A DNA stretch of 64,000 bases from the NCBI RefSeq assembly GCF_014649495.1, contig NZ_BMTD01000010.1, positions 261,067 to 325,066 on the forward strand, read 5' to 3'. The DNA is from Streptomyces filipinensis (GTDB lineage Bacteria > Actinomycetota > Actinomycetes > Streptomycetales > Streptomycetaceae). Every line of letters starts with the position of its first letter. Within the stretch, counting starts at the first letter, position 1. This document shows, one piece after another, positions 41,484 to 50,176 of this stretch. The translations under genes were made by a program, and so were the position numbers. The notes beneath the pieces are model-generated. The model made no database searches. It was not told the origin of the DNA and saw nothing but the letters and a program-made list of their open reading frames with translations.

Positions 41484-43052
41484 TCAGTGTGCCGGCGTGC
41501 GGAACGTCTGCAGGAACGTCTTCAGCGCCAGCCGGTTGGCGTCGTCGTCCCAGGTCGCGGCCGGAGTCGTGAAGCGCAGGGAGAAGCCGTCGCCGCCGCC
41601 CGTCAGGAAACCGCGCCCGAAGGTGTGCACCCGCGCGTCCCCCGACCCGGCCAGCCACTCCAGGTCGGCGGCCCGGTGCCCCTGGTAGGTGGCGGCCCGG
41701 ACGGTGCCGACGCGGCCGTATCCGGGGAGCCGTCGCAGATCCGGTTCGACGTCGTCCCGCCAGACGGCGACCGGGTCCGGGCCCACGTGCTCGCTGTGCG
41801 TGACGGCCAGCGTGGGGGAGGTGGCGTCCCGGCCGAAGGTGACGCGGTAGGCGCCGCTGACGCGGGAGGTGGTCAGCCGCCGCCAGCCGTCGGGCAGGGC
41901 CACGGAGAAGCCCTCCGGGGCGGTGTAGGGGTGGTAGCCGGCCGGCAGGGCGGGCGGGCTGCTCGGGGTGGGGCTCGCGGACGGCGTCCCGCCCCCGCCG
42001 CCGGTGTGTCTGCCGGTGGGGGTGACCGTGGCGGAGGGGTGGTCCGGTGTCTGCGCGGTTCCGGTGCCCGGCAGCTGGTGGGTCGCGGCCAGGACGGCGG
42101 CGGTGACGGTGAGCGCGGCCAGCGCGGTACCCGCCGCCAGAGCTCGTCTGCCGTGCTCCCGTCCGGCGAGGCGCACGCCCGCGTACGCGCCGCGCAGCCG
42201 GGGTACGGGGGCCGGCTGCCGGTCGGCGTCGGCGTCCTCGTCGAGGGCCCGGAGCAGGGCCGCACGGACGACCGGGCGGGTCAGCCGCTCCCGCGAGTTC
42301 TTCCGCAGCAGCCCCTGCACGGACTGGGTGAGCGGGCCGGCGCGCAGCGGGGTGCGCAGCGGCAGCCGGTCCACGGCCTTCAGGGTGGCGTCGGGCCGGC
42401 CGCGGTCCCGGAACGGCGGCCGGCCCTCCACCATCGTGTACAGGAGCGCACCCAGCGCCCACAGGTCGGCGGCCGGCCCGATGCGCTCGTCGCGGGCCTG
42501 CTCGGGGGAGGCGTACGACGGCGCCGTCAGCCGCGGCACGAGGGTCGCGCCGGCGAGCCCGAAGCCGGTGACGACGACCGGGCCGCTGTCCCGTACGAAG
42601 ACCTGGCCCGGGCTCAGCTCACCGTGTGTGATGCCCTCGTCGTGCGCGGCCTGGAGCACGTCGAGCAGCTCCAGGCCGGTCCGGGCCGCCCGCACCGGGT
42701 GGAACGCGCCCTCGCGGTCGAGGAGTTCGCACAACGGCGTGCCGTCGATCCACTCGGTGACCGTCCACAGGGTGCCGGTCTCCACCACCGCGTCGACGAC
42801 CGCGGCGACCTGGCCGGGGCACAGCAGCCGCATGGTCTCGGAGGTGCGGATGAGGCGGGCCGTGACCCGGCGCACGGTGTCCTCGGCGGACCCCTCCGGC
42901 AGGGCGGTCTGGGCCACCAGCCGGGGCTGCTCCGCCGCCACGTCCTCGGCGTACCACCACAGCCGGTTCGTCTCGCGGGCGAAGACCTCCAGGAGCCGGT
43001 AGCGTCCGGCGACCAACTCGTGTGCGGAGACGTGCGCCTTGACCATGGTCAT
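41484..43052 (-). CDS. Transmembrane Ser/Thr pseudokinase with extracellular domain
   Basis: A 522-residue protein with a kinase fold that has lost every key catalytic residue. The glycine loop is replaced (EVFARETNRLWW), the VAxK lysine is missing (LVAQTALP, 45-52), HRDxKPxN reads HGELSPGQ (143-150) and DFG reads GFG (163-165). Later kinase landmarks remain (SYASPEQARD, then GPAADLWALGALLYTMVEGR). One transmembrane helix follows near residue 310, then a Thr/Pro-rich linker and an extracellular domain beginning PYTAPEGFSVALPDGWRR. It is expected to bind ligands or partners rather than phosphorylate. ATG 43052 follows GCGAGGG; a second ATG lies 6 nt on. Confidence 0.88.
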   Translation of the reverse strand: MTMVKAHVSAHELVAGRYRLLEVFARETNRLWWYAEDVAAEQPRLVAQTALPEGSAEDTVRRVTARLIRTSETMRLLCPGQVAAVVDAVVETGTLWTVTEWIDGTPLCELLDREGAFHPVRAARTGLELLDVLQAAHDEGITHGELSPGQVFVRDSGPVVVTGFGLAGATLVPRLTAPSYASPEQARDERIGPAADLWALGALLYTMVEGRPPFRDRGRPDATLKAVDRLPLRTPLRAGPLTQSVQGLLRKNSRERLTRPVVRAALLRALDEDADADRQPAPVPRLRGAYAGVRLAGREHGRRALAAGTALAALTVTAAVLAATHQLPGTGTAQTPDHPSATVTPTGRHTGGGGGTPSASPTPSSPPALPAGYHPYTAPEGFSVALPDGWRRLTTSRVSGAYRVTFGRDATSPTLAVTHSEHVGPDPVAVWRDDVEPDLRRLPGYGRVGTVRAATYQGHRAADLEWLAGSGDARVHTFGRGFLTGGGDGFSLRFTTPAATWDDDANRLALKTFLQTFRTPAH

Positions 43053-43256
43053 CCCTCGCTGGAACCCCTGTTGTGTGTCGTGTGTCTCACAGAGGTACGC
43101 GGGGTGCGCCGGGATGCGTTCAAAGAAACCGTGACCTGGGCCGCGTTCCTGCCTTTTATTCAACTCTTCGAAAGGGCTTGCGAGTTTGGGATGGCCGTAC
43201 CCGATGGTCGTTCGACCTGTGGGTAACCGACGGTAAGTGCCCGGTGCGGGCCGGCC

Positions 43257-44225
43257 TCACAGCAGTCCGAACCGCTCCGCCCAGCCGGTGAGCTCGCGCG
43301 GTGTCGTATTGCCCCCGCACACCACGAGGCCGATCCGGGCGCCGTCGCCGACCCGTGCCGCCACCTCGCGGGCCGCCGGCAGCAGACAGCCCGCGGCCGG
43401 CTCGGCCCACACCTTGCCGTGGTCGGCCAGGTCCAGCGAGCCCTGCACGGCCTCCCGGTCGGGGACCACCAGCACCTCCTCGACCAGCGCGGACACATGG
43501 TCGTACGTCAGCTGCGACACCGCGGGCGCGCTGAGTGTGGTGACCAGGGACGACAGGGGCACCGGCACCGGTCCGCCCGCCTTCAGCGCCGCGGACATGG
43601 CCTGCGCGCCCTCGGTCTCCACGCCCCACACCCGCACCCGGGGGCGTCGGGCGGCGAGCGCGGCCGCGATCCCGGCGATCAGCCCGCCGCCGCCGATGCT
43701 GACCACGACGTCCGTCGGTTCGTCGGCGTCCGCGACGTCTTCGGCCAGTTCCAGCCCGACCGTGCCCTGTCCGGCGATCACCACCGGGTCGTCGAACGGG
43801 TGGACCAGGGTCAGCCCCTCGTCCCGCAGCCGCGTCACCAGCTCGAAGGCGCTGTCCATGCCGTCGGTCAGCCGTACCGACGCCCCGGCCTCCCGCACGA
43901 TCTCGACGGAACGCGCAGGCGCGGTACGGGGCATCACCACGGTCGCCTTCACATCGAGGGCGGCGGCCATCACCGCGAGGGCGATCCCGTGGTTGCCCCC
44001 GCTGACCGCGACCACGCCCGCCGCCCGTTCGGCCTCGCTCAGCGACAGCAGCTTCGCCGTCGCCCCGCGCGCCTTGAACGAGCCGGTGCGCTGGAGCAGT
44101 TCGAGCTTGGCCGTGACCGGGACGCCGAGCAGCGCGGTCAGACCCGGGCTCGCGACGGTCGGCGTCCGTACGACATGCCCGGCGATCCGCTCCGCAGCGG
44201 CTTCGATCTCCGTGATGCCGATCAA
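43257..44225 (-). CDS. PLP-dependent threonine/serine dehydratase-like protein
   Basis: A 322-residue fold-type II PLP enzyme. The PLP lysine is in RTGSFKARGA, the substrate loop is SGGNHGIALA and the phosphate-binding loop is SIGGGGLIAG. It lacks the C-terminal ACT domain of biosynthetic threonine deaminase, so a catabolic dehydratase or serine racemase-like role is likely. The start is a TTG with GGTGGAG close upstream. It ends 204 bp before the pseudokinase start on the same strand. Confidence 0.9.
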   Translation of the reverse strand: MIGITEIEAAAERIAGHVVRTPTVASPGLTALLGVPVTAKLELLQRTGSFKARGATAKLLSLSEAERAAGVVAVSGGNHGIALAVMAAALDVKATVVMPRTAPARSVEIVREAGASVRLTDGMDSAFELVTRLRDEGLTLVHPFDDPVVIAGQGTVGLELAEDVADADEPTDVVVSIGGGGLIAGIAAALAARRPRVRVWGVETEGAQAMSAALKAGGPVPVPLSSLVTTLSAPAVSQLTYDHVSALVEEVLVVPDREAVQGSLDLADHGKVWAEPAAGCLLPAAREVAARVGDGARIGLVVCGGNTTPRELTGWAERFGLL

Positions 44226-44328
44226 GGTGCTCCACCCTTCCGGCGCGGGGGTGTGGACCGCGCCCCCCGCACCCTGACCCGCCGGGACCGTGGAGGTCAA
44301 CACGGTTTCACCCCGGGCGCGCGGACGG

Positions 44329-45348
44329 TCACAGCTCGCGGTGGACCAGGTGGTCCAGCAGCCGGAACAGGTCCCCGGCGGCTTCGGCGGCCAGCGGCGC
44401 CCCCGTGAGCAGCGCCCGGGCGGCGGCCGTGTGCGACCGGGCCTCGGACAGTGCCGCCGTACGGCCGCCCGCCGCCTCGATCTGCGCGGCGGCCTCCTCG
44501 GCCCGCTCCGGCGCGCCGAGCAGCCCGGGAAGCCCGCGGGCCGCCGGGGAGCCGAGCGCGGCCAGCACCGGATAGGTCTTCTTGCGCTCCCGGAGGTCGC
44601 CGCCCACGGGCTTGCCCGTGACGGCCGGGTCGCCCCAGATCCCGAGCACGTCGTCGACCAGCTGGAAGGCGACGCCGAGATGCCGTCCGGCACGGTCCAG
44701 CGCGCCCACCGTGGCCTCGGGCGCCCCGCCGAGCGCCGCCCCCAGCGCGGCCGCGCAGCCCAGCAGCGCACCGGTCTTGCCCTCCGCCATCGCCCGGTAC
44801 TCCTCGGGCGTCACGCGCTCCGGGCCGGTGCAGGGGCGGGTGGCGAACAGAAGGTCGTCGGCCTGCCCGCGCACCAGGTCGGCGAGGGCCGCGGAGAGCA
44901 GCCGCACGGCGCCGGCGCCCCGCGGTGCGACGGAGAGGGTCTCCACCGCCAGCGCGAACAGGGCGTCCCCGGCGAGCACCGCGGGACCGGTGCCGTAGGC
45001 CTTCCACACGGCGGGGCGGCGGCGCCGGGTCGCGTCGCCGTCCATGATGTCGTCGTGCAGCAGCGAGAAGCCGTGCACCAGCTCCACCGCGACCGCGGCC
45101 GGGATGCCGGCCCGCCCGTCGGCGCCCGCCGCCTCGGCGCCGAGCACCGCCAGCGCCTGCCGCACGCCCTTGCCACCCGGCGCGGCGGCGGGGGCCCCGC
45201 CGACCTCGCACCAGCCGAAGGAGTACGCCGCCATCTCGGCGACCCAGGGATGCAGCCGCCCCACCGCATCCCGCAGCGCAGGCCGCACCAGGTCCCGGCA
45301 GCGGGCGAGGACTTCAGGAGCGGACGGCGGAGCCTGTACGGCGCTCAC
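44329..45348 (-). CDS. Polyprenyl (geranylgeranyl-type) diphosphate synthase
   Basis: A 339-residue trans-prenyltransferase joining IPP units to allylic diphosphates. The first aspartate-rich motif is LLHDDIMDGDATRRRRP and the second is FQLVDDVLGIWGD, with the GKPVGGDLRERKKTYP loop between them and the C-terminus. The residues before the first DDxxD (LVHGFSLLH) suggest a C15-C20 product, but chain length is not certain. Its GTG start overlaps the stop of the TPR gene by 4 bp, so the two are translationally coupled. No terpene cyclase is adjacent, so the product may feed carotenoids, quinones or another cluster. Confidence 0.92.
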   Translation of the reverse strand: MSAVQAPPSAPEVLARCRDLVRPALRDAVGRLHPWVAEMAAYSFGWCEVGGAPAAAPGGKGVRQALAVLGAEAAGADGRAGIPAAVAVELVHGFSLLHDDIMDGDATRRRRPAVWKAYGTGPAVLAGDALFALAVETLSVAPRGAGAVRLLSAALADLVRGQADDLLFATRPCTGPERVTPEEYRAMAEGKTGALLGCAAALGAALGGAPEATVGALDRAGRHLGVAFQLVDDVLGIWGDPAVTGKPVGGDLRERKKTYPVLAALGSPAARGLPGLLGAPERAEEAAAQIEAAGGRTAALSEARSHTAAARALLTGAPLAAEAAGDLFRLLDHLVHREL

Positions 45349-46385
45349 CTGGCGACCTCCGCGCCGAGGCCGAACTCCTCCTGGGCCCGGGCCACCATCT
45401 CCCGGGCGTGCTTCAGCCCGCTGCGCTCCAGCGTCCGGGCGAGGTCGGCGAGTTCGGCCGCCGTCTCGGCGCGGTCACGGCCCAGCTGCGCCAGCGACTT
45501 GGCCAGTCCCAGCCGGGCCAGCGCCTCGCCCCGCGGCTCGCTCATCGCCCGGAACTCCTCCAGCGCCAGCTCGTACAGCTCCCGCGCCTCGGTGAAACGT
45601 TCCGCCCGGTACAGGACGTTGCCGCGCATCTTGTGGTTGTAGGCGAGGGCGCTGGACAGGTTCATCGCCCGGCAGCCCGCCTCCGCACGGGACAGCAGCT
45701 CCAGCGCCCCTTCGGTGTCCTTGTCGCGCACGGAGAGGATGTCCGCGAGTCCGCGCAGTGCCCAGGCGTGCCCGCGCCGGTCCTCCGCCCGCTCGGCTAT
45801 CTCCGCCGCCTCCTCGAACAGCGCGTAGGCGCGGTCGTGGTCGCCGGTGTTGCGGTGCATCTGCGCGATGCCCTCCAGCGCCCACACCGTGTGCCGGGCC
45901 TCGCCGCGCCGGCGTGCCTCGGCCAGCAGCTGCTCGTGCAGCCGGCCGACCGCCGCGTAGTCGCCCTGGATCCGGCCGGTCTCGGCGAGGCCGGCCAGTG
46001 AGTAGCCCCGGCAGACGATGTCGCCGCCGCGCTCCCCGAGTTCCGCCGCGAGCCCGAGCAGCCGCCAGGCCAGCGGGAAGGCGCCGCGCTGCCGGGCGAG
46101 GGTGCCGCCGCTCCACAGCGCCCAGGCCATCGCGGCGGTGTCCCCGGCTTCCCGGGCGGCGCGGTAACTCGCCTTCCAGGCGCGGTCCGCGTCCTGCACG
46201 TGACCGAGCCGCCGGTGCGCCTCGGCGACGGCCAGTCCGCAGCGGGCCGCCTCGGCGGGCCGCCCGGACCGTTCGGCCTCGCGCAGCTTCTCGGTGCCCT
46301 CCGCCAGCACGTCGACCAGCGAGGAGTTCACGGACAGGGTGGTCAGTGCGCCCTGGTACTCCGGGGCGAAAGCCTTGCCGTACAT
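45345..46385 (-). CDS. Tetratricopeptide-repeat protein
   Basis: A 346-residue helical repeat protein with about seven TPR-like units (for example ALEGIAQMHRNTGDHDRAYA and GNVLYRAERFTEARELYELA). It has no HTH, kinase or other catalytic domain, so it is a scaffold or binding protein. It is coupled by a 4-bp overlap to the prenyl synthase gene. ATG 46385 follows AAAGG; a GTG at 46403 is in frame. Its upstream region contains overlapping TATACAC-type palindromes, so the operon is probably under tight repressor control. Confidence 0.8.
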   Translation of the reverse strand: MYGKAFAPEYQGALTTLSVNSSLVDVLAEGTEKLREAERSGRPAEAARCGLAVAEAHRRLGHVQDADRAWKASYRAAREAGDTAAMAWALWSGGTLARQRGAFPLAWRLLGLAAELGERGGDIVCRGYSLAGLAETGRIQGDYAAVGRLHEQLLAEARRRGEARHTVWALEGIAQMHRNTGDHDRAYALFEEAAEIAERAEDRRGHAWALRGLADILSVRDKDTEGALELLSRAEAGCRAMNLSSALAYNHKMRGNVLYRAERFTEARELYELALEEFRAMSEPRGEALARLGLAKSLAQLGRDRAETAAELADLARTLERSGLKHAREMVARAQEEFGLGAEVAR

Positions 46386-46396
46386 GCGTACCTTTC

Positions 46397-46426
46397 TATA
46401 CACGCCGTGTATACATCGCGTGCATA
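46397..46426. promoter_or_regulatory. Overlapping TATACAC/TATRCA palindromes before the TPR-prenyl synthase operon
   Basis: TATACACG-C-CGTGTATA (46397-46413) has perfect 8-bp arms around one base. A second imperfect dyad TATACATCGCGTGCATA (46410-46426) overlaps its end. They lie 12-41 bp before ATG 46385. The form resembles GntR/YtrA-type operators. No matching regulator is adjacent. This is the most AT-rich spot in the region. Confidence 0.6.
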
Positions 46427-46563
46427 GGTATCTCGGAATATGCCCCGGCCGGAAGACCGGGGCGTGTCGGTCTGTTGTCGATCAAGACGCAGGCACGTCG
46501 ACGGGGGTTGCCCCTGGGGTACGGGTCACCCTGTGAAGGTTCCACCGGGTGCCCTGTGAAGGT

Positions 46564-47241
46564 TCAGTGTTGCTGTGCCTTCTGCGGAGTCAGTTCGCTC
46601 GGGCGCACCACGACGAAGCCCTCGCCCTGGAGCATCAGCTGCACGGCCTCGCCGGAACCGCCGCGCAGCATGGAGCCGATGGACTGGGAGCGGTGCAGCG
46701 AGGTCTGCAGGTGCGCCGTCCAGCCGACCACCGCGTCCGTGTCGACGTACACCGGGAACTGCGCGGAGACCGGTATGACCAGCGGATTGCCCTCGCAGAC
46801 CAGGCCGAGCCGGCCCTGCCCGGTGAACACGCTGTTGAACAGGCCGCCGCCGGCGATGCCCGAGCCCTTGACCGTCTTGATCTCGTACGACAACGAGGCG
46901 TCGAAACACAGCACGTTGCGGCCGTTGACCGTGAACTGGTCGCCGGCCTCGACCTCGACGATGAAACAGTTCTGCGCCTCGTGCGCGAACCACGCCTCGC
47001 CCTGCCCGCGCACCGCCATGAGGGGCAGGCCCTCGCCGGTGACCGCGCGCTTGAGCATGCCGCCGACGCCCTGTCCCTTGCGCTCGAACTTCAGGTCCCC
47101 CCGATACGCGACCATCGCGCCCTGGCGGGCGTACATCTCGCCGTTCACGGCGTACTTGACGCACTTGGCGTTCTCGACGGACATGCCGGGCTCGACGGCC
47201 GGCTGCACCATGTGCTCACTGGAAAAGAGATCACCCTTCAT
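46564..47241 (-). CDS. AIM24 family protein
   Basis: A 225-residue protein of the AIM24 (TraT-like/TRAP-like beta-sandwich) family: KCVKYAVNGEMYARQGAMVA, KRAVTGEGLPLMAVRGQGEA, and GIAGGGLFNSVFTGQGRLGL. Mitochondrial AIM24 helps organise the inner membrane, but bacterial members have no settled role; in actinobacteria they occur beside TerD-type genes, as here. ATG 47241 is chosen, and ATG 47250 is in frame. The TerD-CAP gene lies 56 bp upstream on the same strand. Confidence 0.88.
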   Translation of the reverse strand: MKGDLFSSEHMVQPAVEPGMSVENAKCVKYAVNGEMYARQGAMVAYRGDLKFERKGQGVGGMLKRAVTGEGLPLMAVRGQGEAWFAHEAQNCFIVEVEAGDQFTVNGRNVLCFDASLSYEIKTVKGSGIAGGGLFNSVFTGQGRLGLVCEGNPLVIPVSAQFPVYVDTDAVVGWTAHLQTSLHRSQSIGSMLRGGSGEAVQLMLQGEGFVVVRPSELTPQKAQQH

Positions 47242-47297
47242 GGGGGGCATGGTGTCCCGGAGGGTTCCATTCCGCCAAGATCGCGGAACGTGACCGG

Positions 47298-48641
47298 TCA
47301 GCCACCGAAGAGCTGGGCCCAGTAGGTGCCCGCCCGGCCGCCGCCCGCGAAGCCCACGCCCAGGTGGCCGAAGTCCCGCTTGAGGATGTTGGCGCGGTGA
47401 CCGGGGCTGTTCATCCAGCCGTCCACGACCTCGGCGGGGGAGCGCTGGCCGCAGGCGATGTTCTCGCCGATCGTGCGCCTGGAGGCTCCGGCGGCGCGGG
47501 CCCGGTCCCAGGGCTGGGAGCCGTCGGGGCAGACGTGGGCGTAGAAGTCGCGGGCCACCATGTCCGCGCAGTGCGCCTGGGCGGCGGCCGTGAGCAGCGG
47601 GTCGACCGCCAGTGGGCGCAGGCCGGCCCGGCCGCGCTCGGCGTTGGTGAGCGCGAGGACCTCGGCGCCCGTGCGCGACAGCGCGTCCGGGGTCAGGGGA
47701 GCGGCCCAGAGCGCGGTCCAGTACCGGTCGCCGCCGTCGGCGTGGGCCAGGGCGGCGTGCCGGAAGGCCGGGTCGAGCAGGGTGCGCCGGGGTCCCGGTG
47801 ACCGCAGGCAGTAGTCCACGAACCGGGCCGGGGTGCGCGGACCGGAGACGAGGTGTTCGCCGACGGTGACGTACGCGTATCCGGCGCCGGTGATGCGCTG
47901 GTGCACCGAGACACCGTCCGGCCCCTCGCCGCCGAGCCGTCCGGCGTCCGCCATGGCCCGGGCGTGGGACCGCGCGGCGGCACCGAGGCGCGGGTCGAGG
48001 GTGACGGCCGGGCGACCGGCCTGCGCGCGGGAGTTGACCAGACGGAGAAAGTCGTCCGGGACGCCTTCGCCGAGGTGCGGCGCGCGGACTTCGGTCACCG
48101 TGGGCCGTGCCGCGTGGCCGCGCGCGCCCGGCGCGGCGGTGGCCGGCGCTGCGCCGTCGTCCGTGACCTGCACCCCGAAGTCCCGCGCGAGTCCGGCCAG
48201 CCCGTCCGCGTACCCCTGCCCGATCGCCCGCACCTTCCAGCCGGTGCCTGGGCGCACATACAGCTCGGCGAGCAGCAGCACGGTCTCCGGGCCGGGACGC
48301 GGCGGTGCGAACCGGGCCACCGAACGCCCGGATCCGTCGGTGACGTCGAGCCGGGGAGCGGGCAGCCGCCCGAGCGGCGTACCCGGCTCGGCCGCGCTCA
48401 GCACGACCGTGACCCGGCACGCACCGCCGCGCAGCCGGGCCGGCTCGACGGTCAGGGTGTCACCGAGCAGCCGGACACCCGGCGCCTGAGGCTGGTTGTA
48501 GAACACGAAGTCGGCGTCGGACGCGACTCTGCCGTCCGCCCCGGTGACCAGAGCGGACACATCGAAGCCGCCCGCCACCCGCATCCGCACCACGCCGAGG
48601 GGCAGCGCCAGATTGCCCCCGGGTACCAGCTCGCTCGTCAC
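47298..48641 (-). CDS. TerD-domain protein fused to two CAP/SCP domains
   Basis: A 447-residue protein with three parts. Residues ~1-165 are a TerD domain (ELVPGGNLALP at the start; DADFVFYNQPQAPG; AELYVRPGTGWKVRAIGQGY), a calcium-binding fold found in tellurite/stress operons. Residues ~195-300 form a degenerate CAP-like domain (FLRLVNSRAQAGRPAVTLDP). Residues ~315-447 are a second, better conserved CAP domain (VLALTNAERGRAGLRPLAVD; AHCADMVARDFYAHVCPDG; WMNSPGHRANIL). There is no signal peptide, although CAP domains are usually extracellular. GTG 48641 matches the usual TerD start; GTG 48662 is in frame. Confidence 0.88.
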   Translation of the reverse strand: MTSELVPGGNLALPLGVVRMRVAGGFDVSALVTGADGRVASDADFVFYNQPQAPGVRLLGDTLTVEPARLRGGACRVTVVLSAAEPGTPLGRLPAPRLDVTDGSGRSVARFAPPRPGPETVLLLAELYVRPGTGWKVRAIGQGYADGLAGLARDFGVQVTDDGAAPATAAPGARGHAARPTVTEVRAPHLGEGVPDDFLRLVNSRAQAGRPAVTLDPRLGAAARSHARAMADAGRLGGEGPDGVSVHQRITGAGYAYVTVGEHLVSGPRTPARFVDYCLRSPGPRRTLLDPAFRHAALAHADGGDRYWTALWAAPLTPDALSRTGAEVLALTNAERGRAGLRPLAVDPLLTAAAQAHCADMVARDFYAHVCPDGSQPWDRARAAGASRRTIGENIACGQRSPAEVVDGWMNSPGHRANILKRDFGHLGVGFAGGGRAGTYWAQLFGG

Positions 48642-48689
48642 ACACGGGTCAACGCCCGGCACGTGCCGGAAGGTTCCACGGGCGCCCTT

Positions 48690-49856
48690 CTACCCCTTGC
48701 CCGCCCAGTTCCCGCAGAACCCCGCCTCCAGGGCCCCCGCCAACGCGTCCGACACCTTCTTGTTGTTGGACGTGCTGGCGACAGCCGTGAGCCGTTGCGC
48801 ACCGTCCTTCGTGGCGAAGGCGTACGTGGAGTACCCCTGCACCACCCCGGTGTGCCCGTACACGGACACCCCGCACGACAGGTGGCGCCGCCGCAGCCCG
48901 AGCCCGTACGCCGTCGTGCCGTCGACCGGCGTGAACCGCTCCATCTCGGCGAGCCGCGCGGCGGACAGCAGCCTGCCGCCGAGCAGCGCGCCGTAGAAGG
49001 TGTCGAGATCCCGCGCGCTGGAGATGATCGCCCCCGCGCTCTGCGCCCACGACACCGTCTGGTCGGTGGCGTCGACCAACGGCTCACCGCTCTGGTCCGG
49101 TGTGAGGTACCCACGGACGTACCGGCCCGGAATGACCGTCGAGGGATGGACGTAGAACGTGTCCCGCAGCTTCAGCGGCCTGAAGACGCGGTTCTCGTAC
49201 TCGGTCCGCACGTCGTGCCCGGTGAGCTTCTCGATGAGCATCCCCGCCACCACGAAATTGGTGTTGGAGTAGGAGTACGCGGTGCCGGGCTCGTGGGTGA
49301 GGGGCTTTTGCAGGGAGAGGCCGACCAGCTGACGGTAGGTGAAGACCTTGTTCCGCACCGCCTCGAAGCCGGACACGCTGTCGGCGAACAGGTCGTTGGT
49401 GTAGTCGTAGAGGCCGCTGCGGTGGCTCAGCACGTCGCGGACCGTGATCCGGTCGTCCGGCAGCAGCCCGGGCAGGTACCGGTTGACCGGGGCGTCGAGC
49501 GCCAGCCGGTCTTCGTCGACGAGCTGCAGCAGGACGACGGCCGAGAAGGTCTTGGTGACGCTGCCGACGCGGAACCGGTCGTCCGCGGTGAGGGCCCGCC
49601 GGGTGGTCCGGTCGGCGACTCCGCGCGCCGCCGTGTACGTCCGGCCGTGGTCGTCCATGCGGGCCAGCGCGCCCGGCGCGCCCTGGTCCACCGCGGAGCG
49701 CAGTGCCGCGTCGAGGCCCACGGTGTCGGGAGCCGGGAGCGACGCCGCTGGCCCCGGCGCGTCCGACCGGGCGGTCGCGGCCCGCGCCGGGACCGCCAGG
49801 AGCGACAGCGCGACCGCCCCGAGGACCACACCCCGTGCCACCGTTGCTGAGACCAT
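48690..49856 (-). CDS. Secreted serine hydrolase (class C beta-lactamase/D-Ala-D-Ala carboxypeptidase family)
   Basis: A 388-residue secreted hydrolase. The signal peptide is VARGVVLGAVALSLLAVPARA. Active-site motifs are SVTK (SxxK, in RFRVGSVTKTFSAVV), YSN (YxN, in TAYSYSNTNFV) and HTG (YGHTGVVQG). The family includes D-alanyl-D-alanine carboxypeptidases, esterases and class C beta-lactamases; the sequence is closest in form to the Streptomyces R61-type carboxypeptidases. It is divergent from the M4 protease gene, and a 17-bp palindrome lies 83-99 bp upstream of its start. Confidence 0.92.
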   Translation of the reverse strand: MVSATVARGVVLGAVALSLLAVPARAATARSDAPGPAASLPAPDTVGLDAALRSAVDQGAPGALARMDDHGRTYTAARGVADRTTRRALTADDRFRVGSVTKTFSAVVLLQLVDEDRLALDAPVNRYLPGLLPDDRITVRDVLSHRSGLYDYTNDLFADSVSGFEAVRNKVFTYRQLVGLSLQKPLTHEPGTAYSYSNTNFVVAGMLIEKLTGHDVRTEYENRVFRPLKLRDTFYVHPSTVIPGRYVRGYLTPDQSGEPLVDATDQTVSWAQSAGAIISSARDLDTFYGALLGGRLLSAARLAEMERFTPVDGTTAYGLGLRRRHLSCGVSVYGHTGVVQGYSTYAFATKDGAQRLTAVASTSNNKKVSDALAGALEAGFCGNWAGKG

Positions 49857-49938
49857 TCCGGGACTCTCTTTCAGCGATGCGCATCCATACGGTCCTTGAT
49901 GCGACTTCGGTCACATTCCGGCCCTGGAACCTAGGGGA

Positions 49939-49955
49939 TGGAGACGACGTCTCCA
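49939..49955. promoter_or_regulatory. 17-bp palindrome between serine hydrolase and M4 protease genes
   Basis: TGGAGACG-A-CGTCTCCA is a perfect inverted repeat with 8-bp arms in the 320-bp divergent gap 49857-50176. The same gap also has GTAAAGG (50005-50011) and its complement CCTTTAC (50046-50052). A GNRA-capped stem CGCC-GCAA-GGCG (50123-50134) lies in the likely M4 protease leader. No coding sequence is seen in the gap. Confidence 0.5.
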
Positions 49956-50176
49956 CAGCCGACACACAGTTGGTCAGCTCCTGATCACTCTGTGGCGCGC
50001 ATTTGTAAAGGATTGCCCTAGAAGGTCGCGAAATCGATCATTCCACCTTTACGTGCACATGACTGATCCGCAAGGGTGGCGGTACGGGGCCCGACCAGCC
50101 CCCGTGACGCCCAATCGCGTCACGCCGCAAGGCGGTTGGTGATCCCGGCTGCCTTCGAACGAAGGAACCCTGATCA

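Noticed and set aside
41484..43052. Annotation as an active Ser/Thr kinase
   Set aside because: The Lys, HRD Asp and DFG Asp positions are all substituted.
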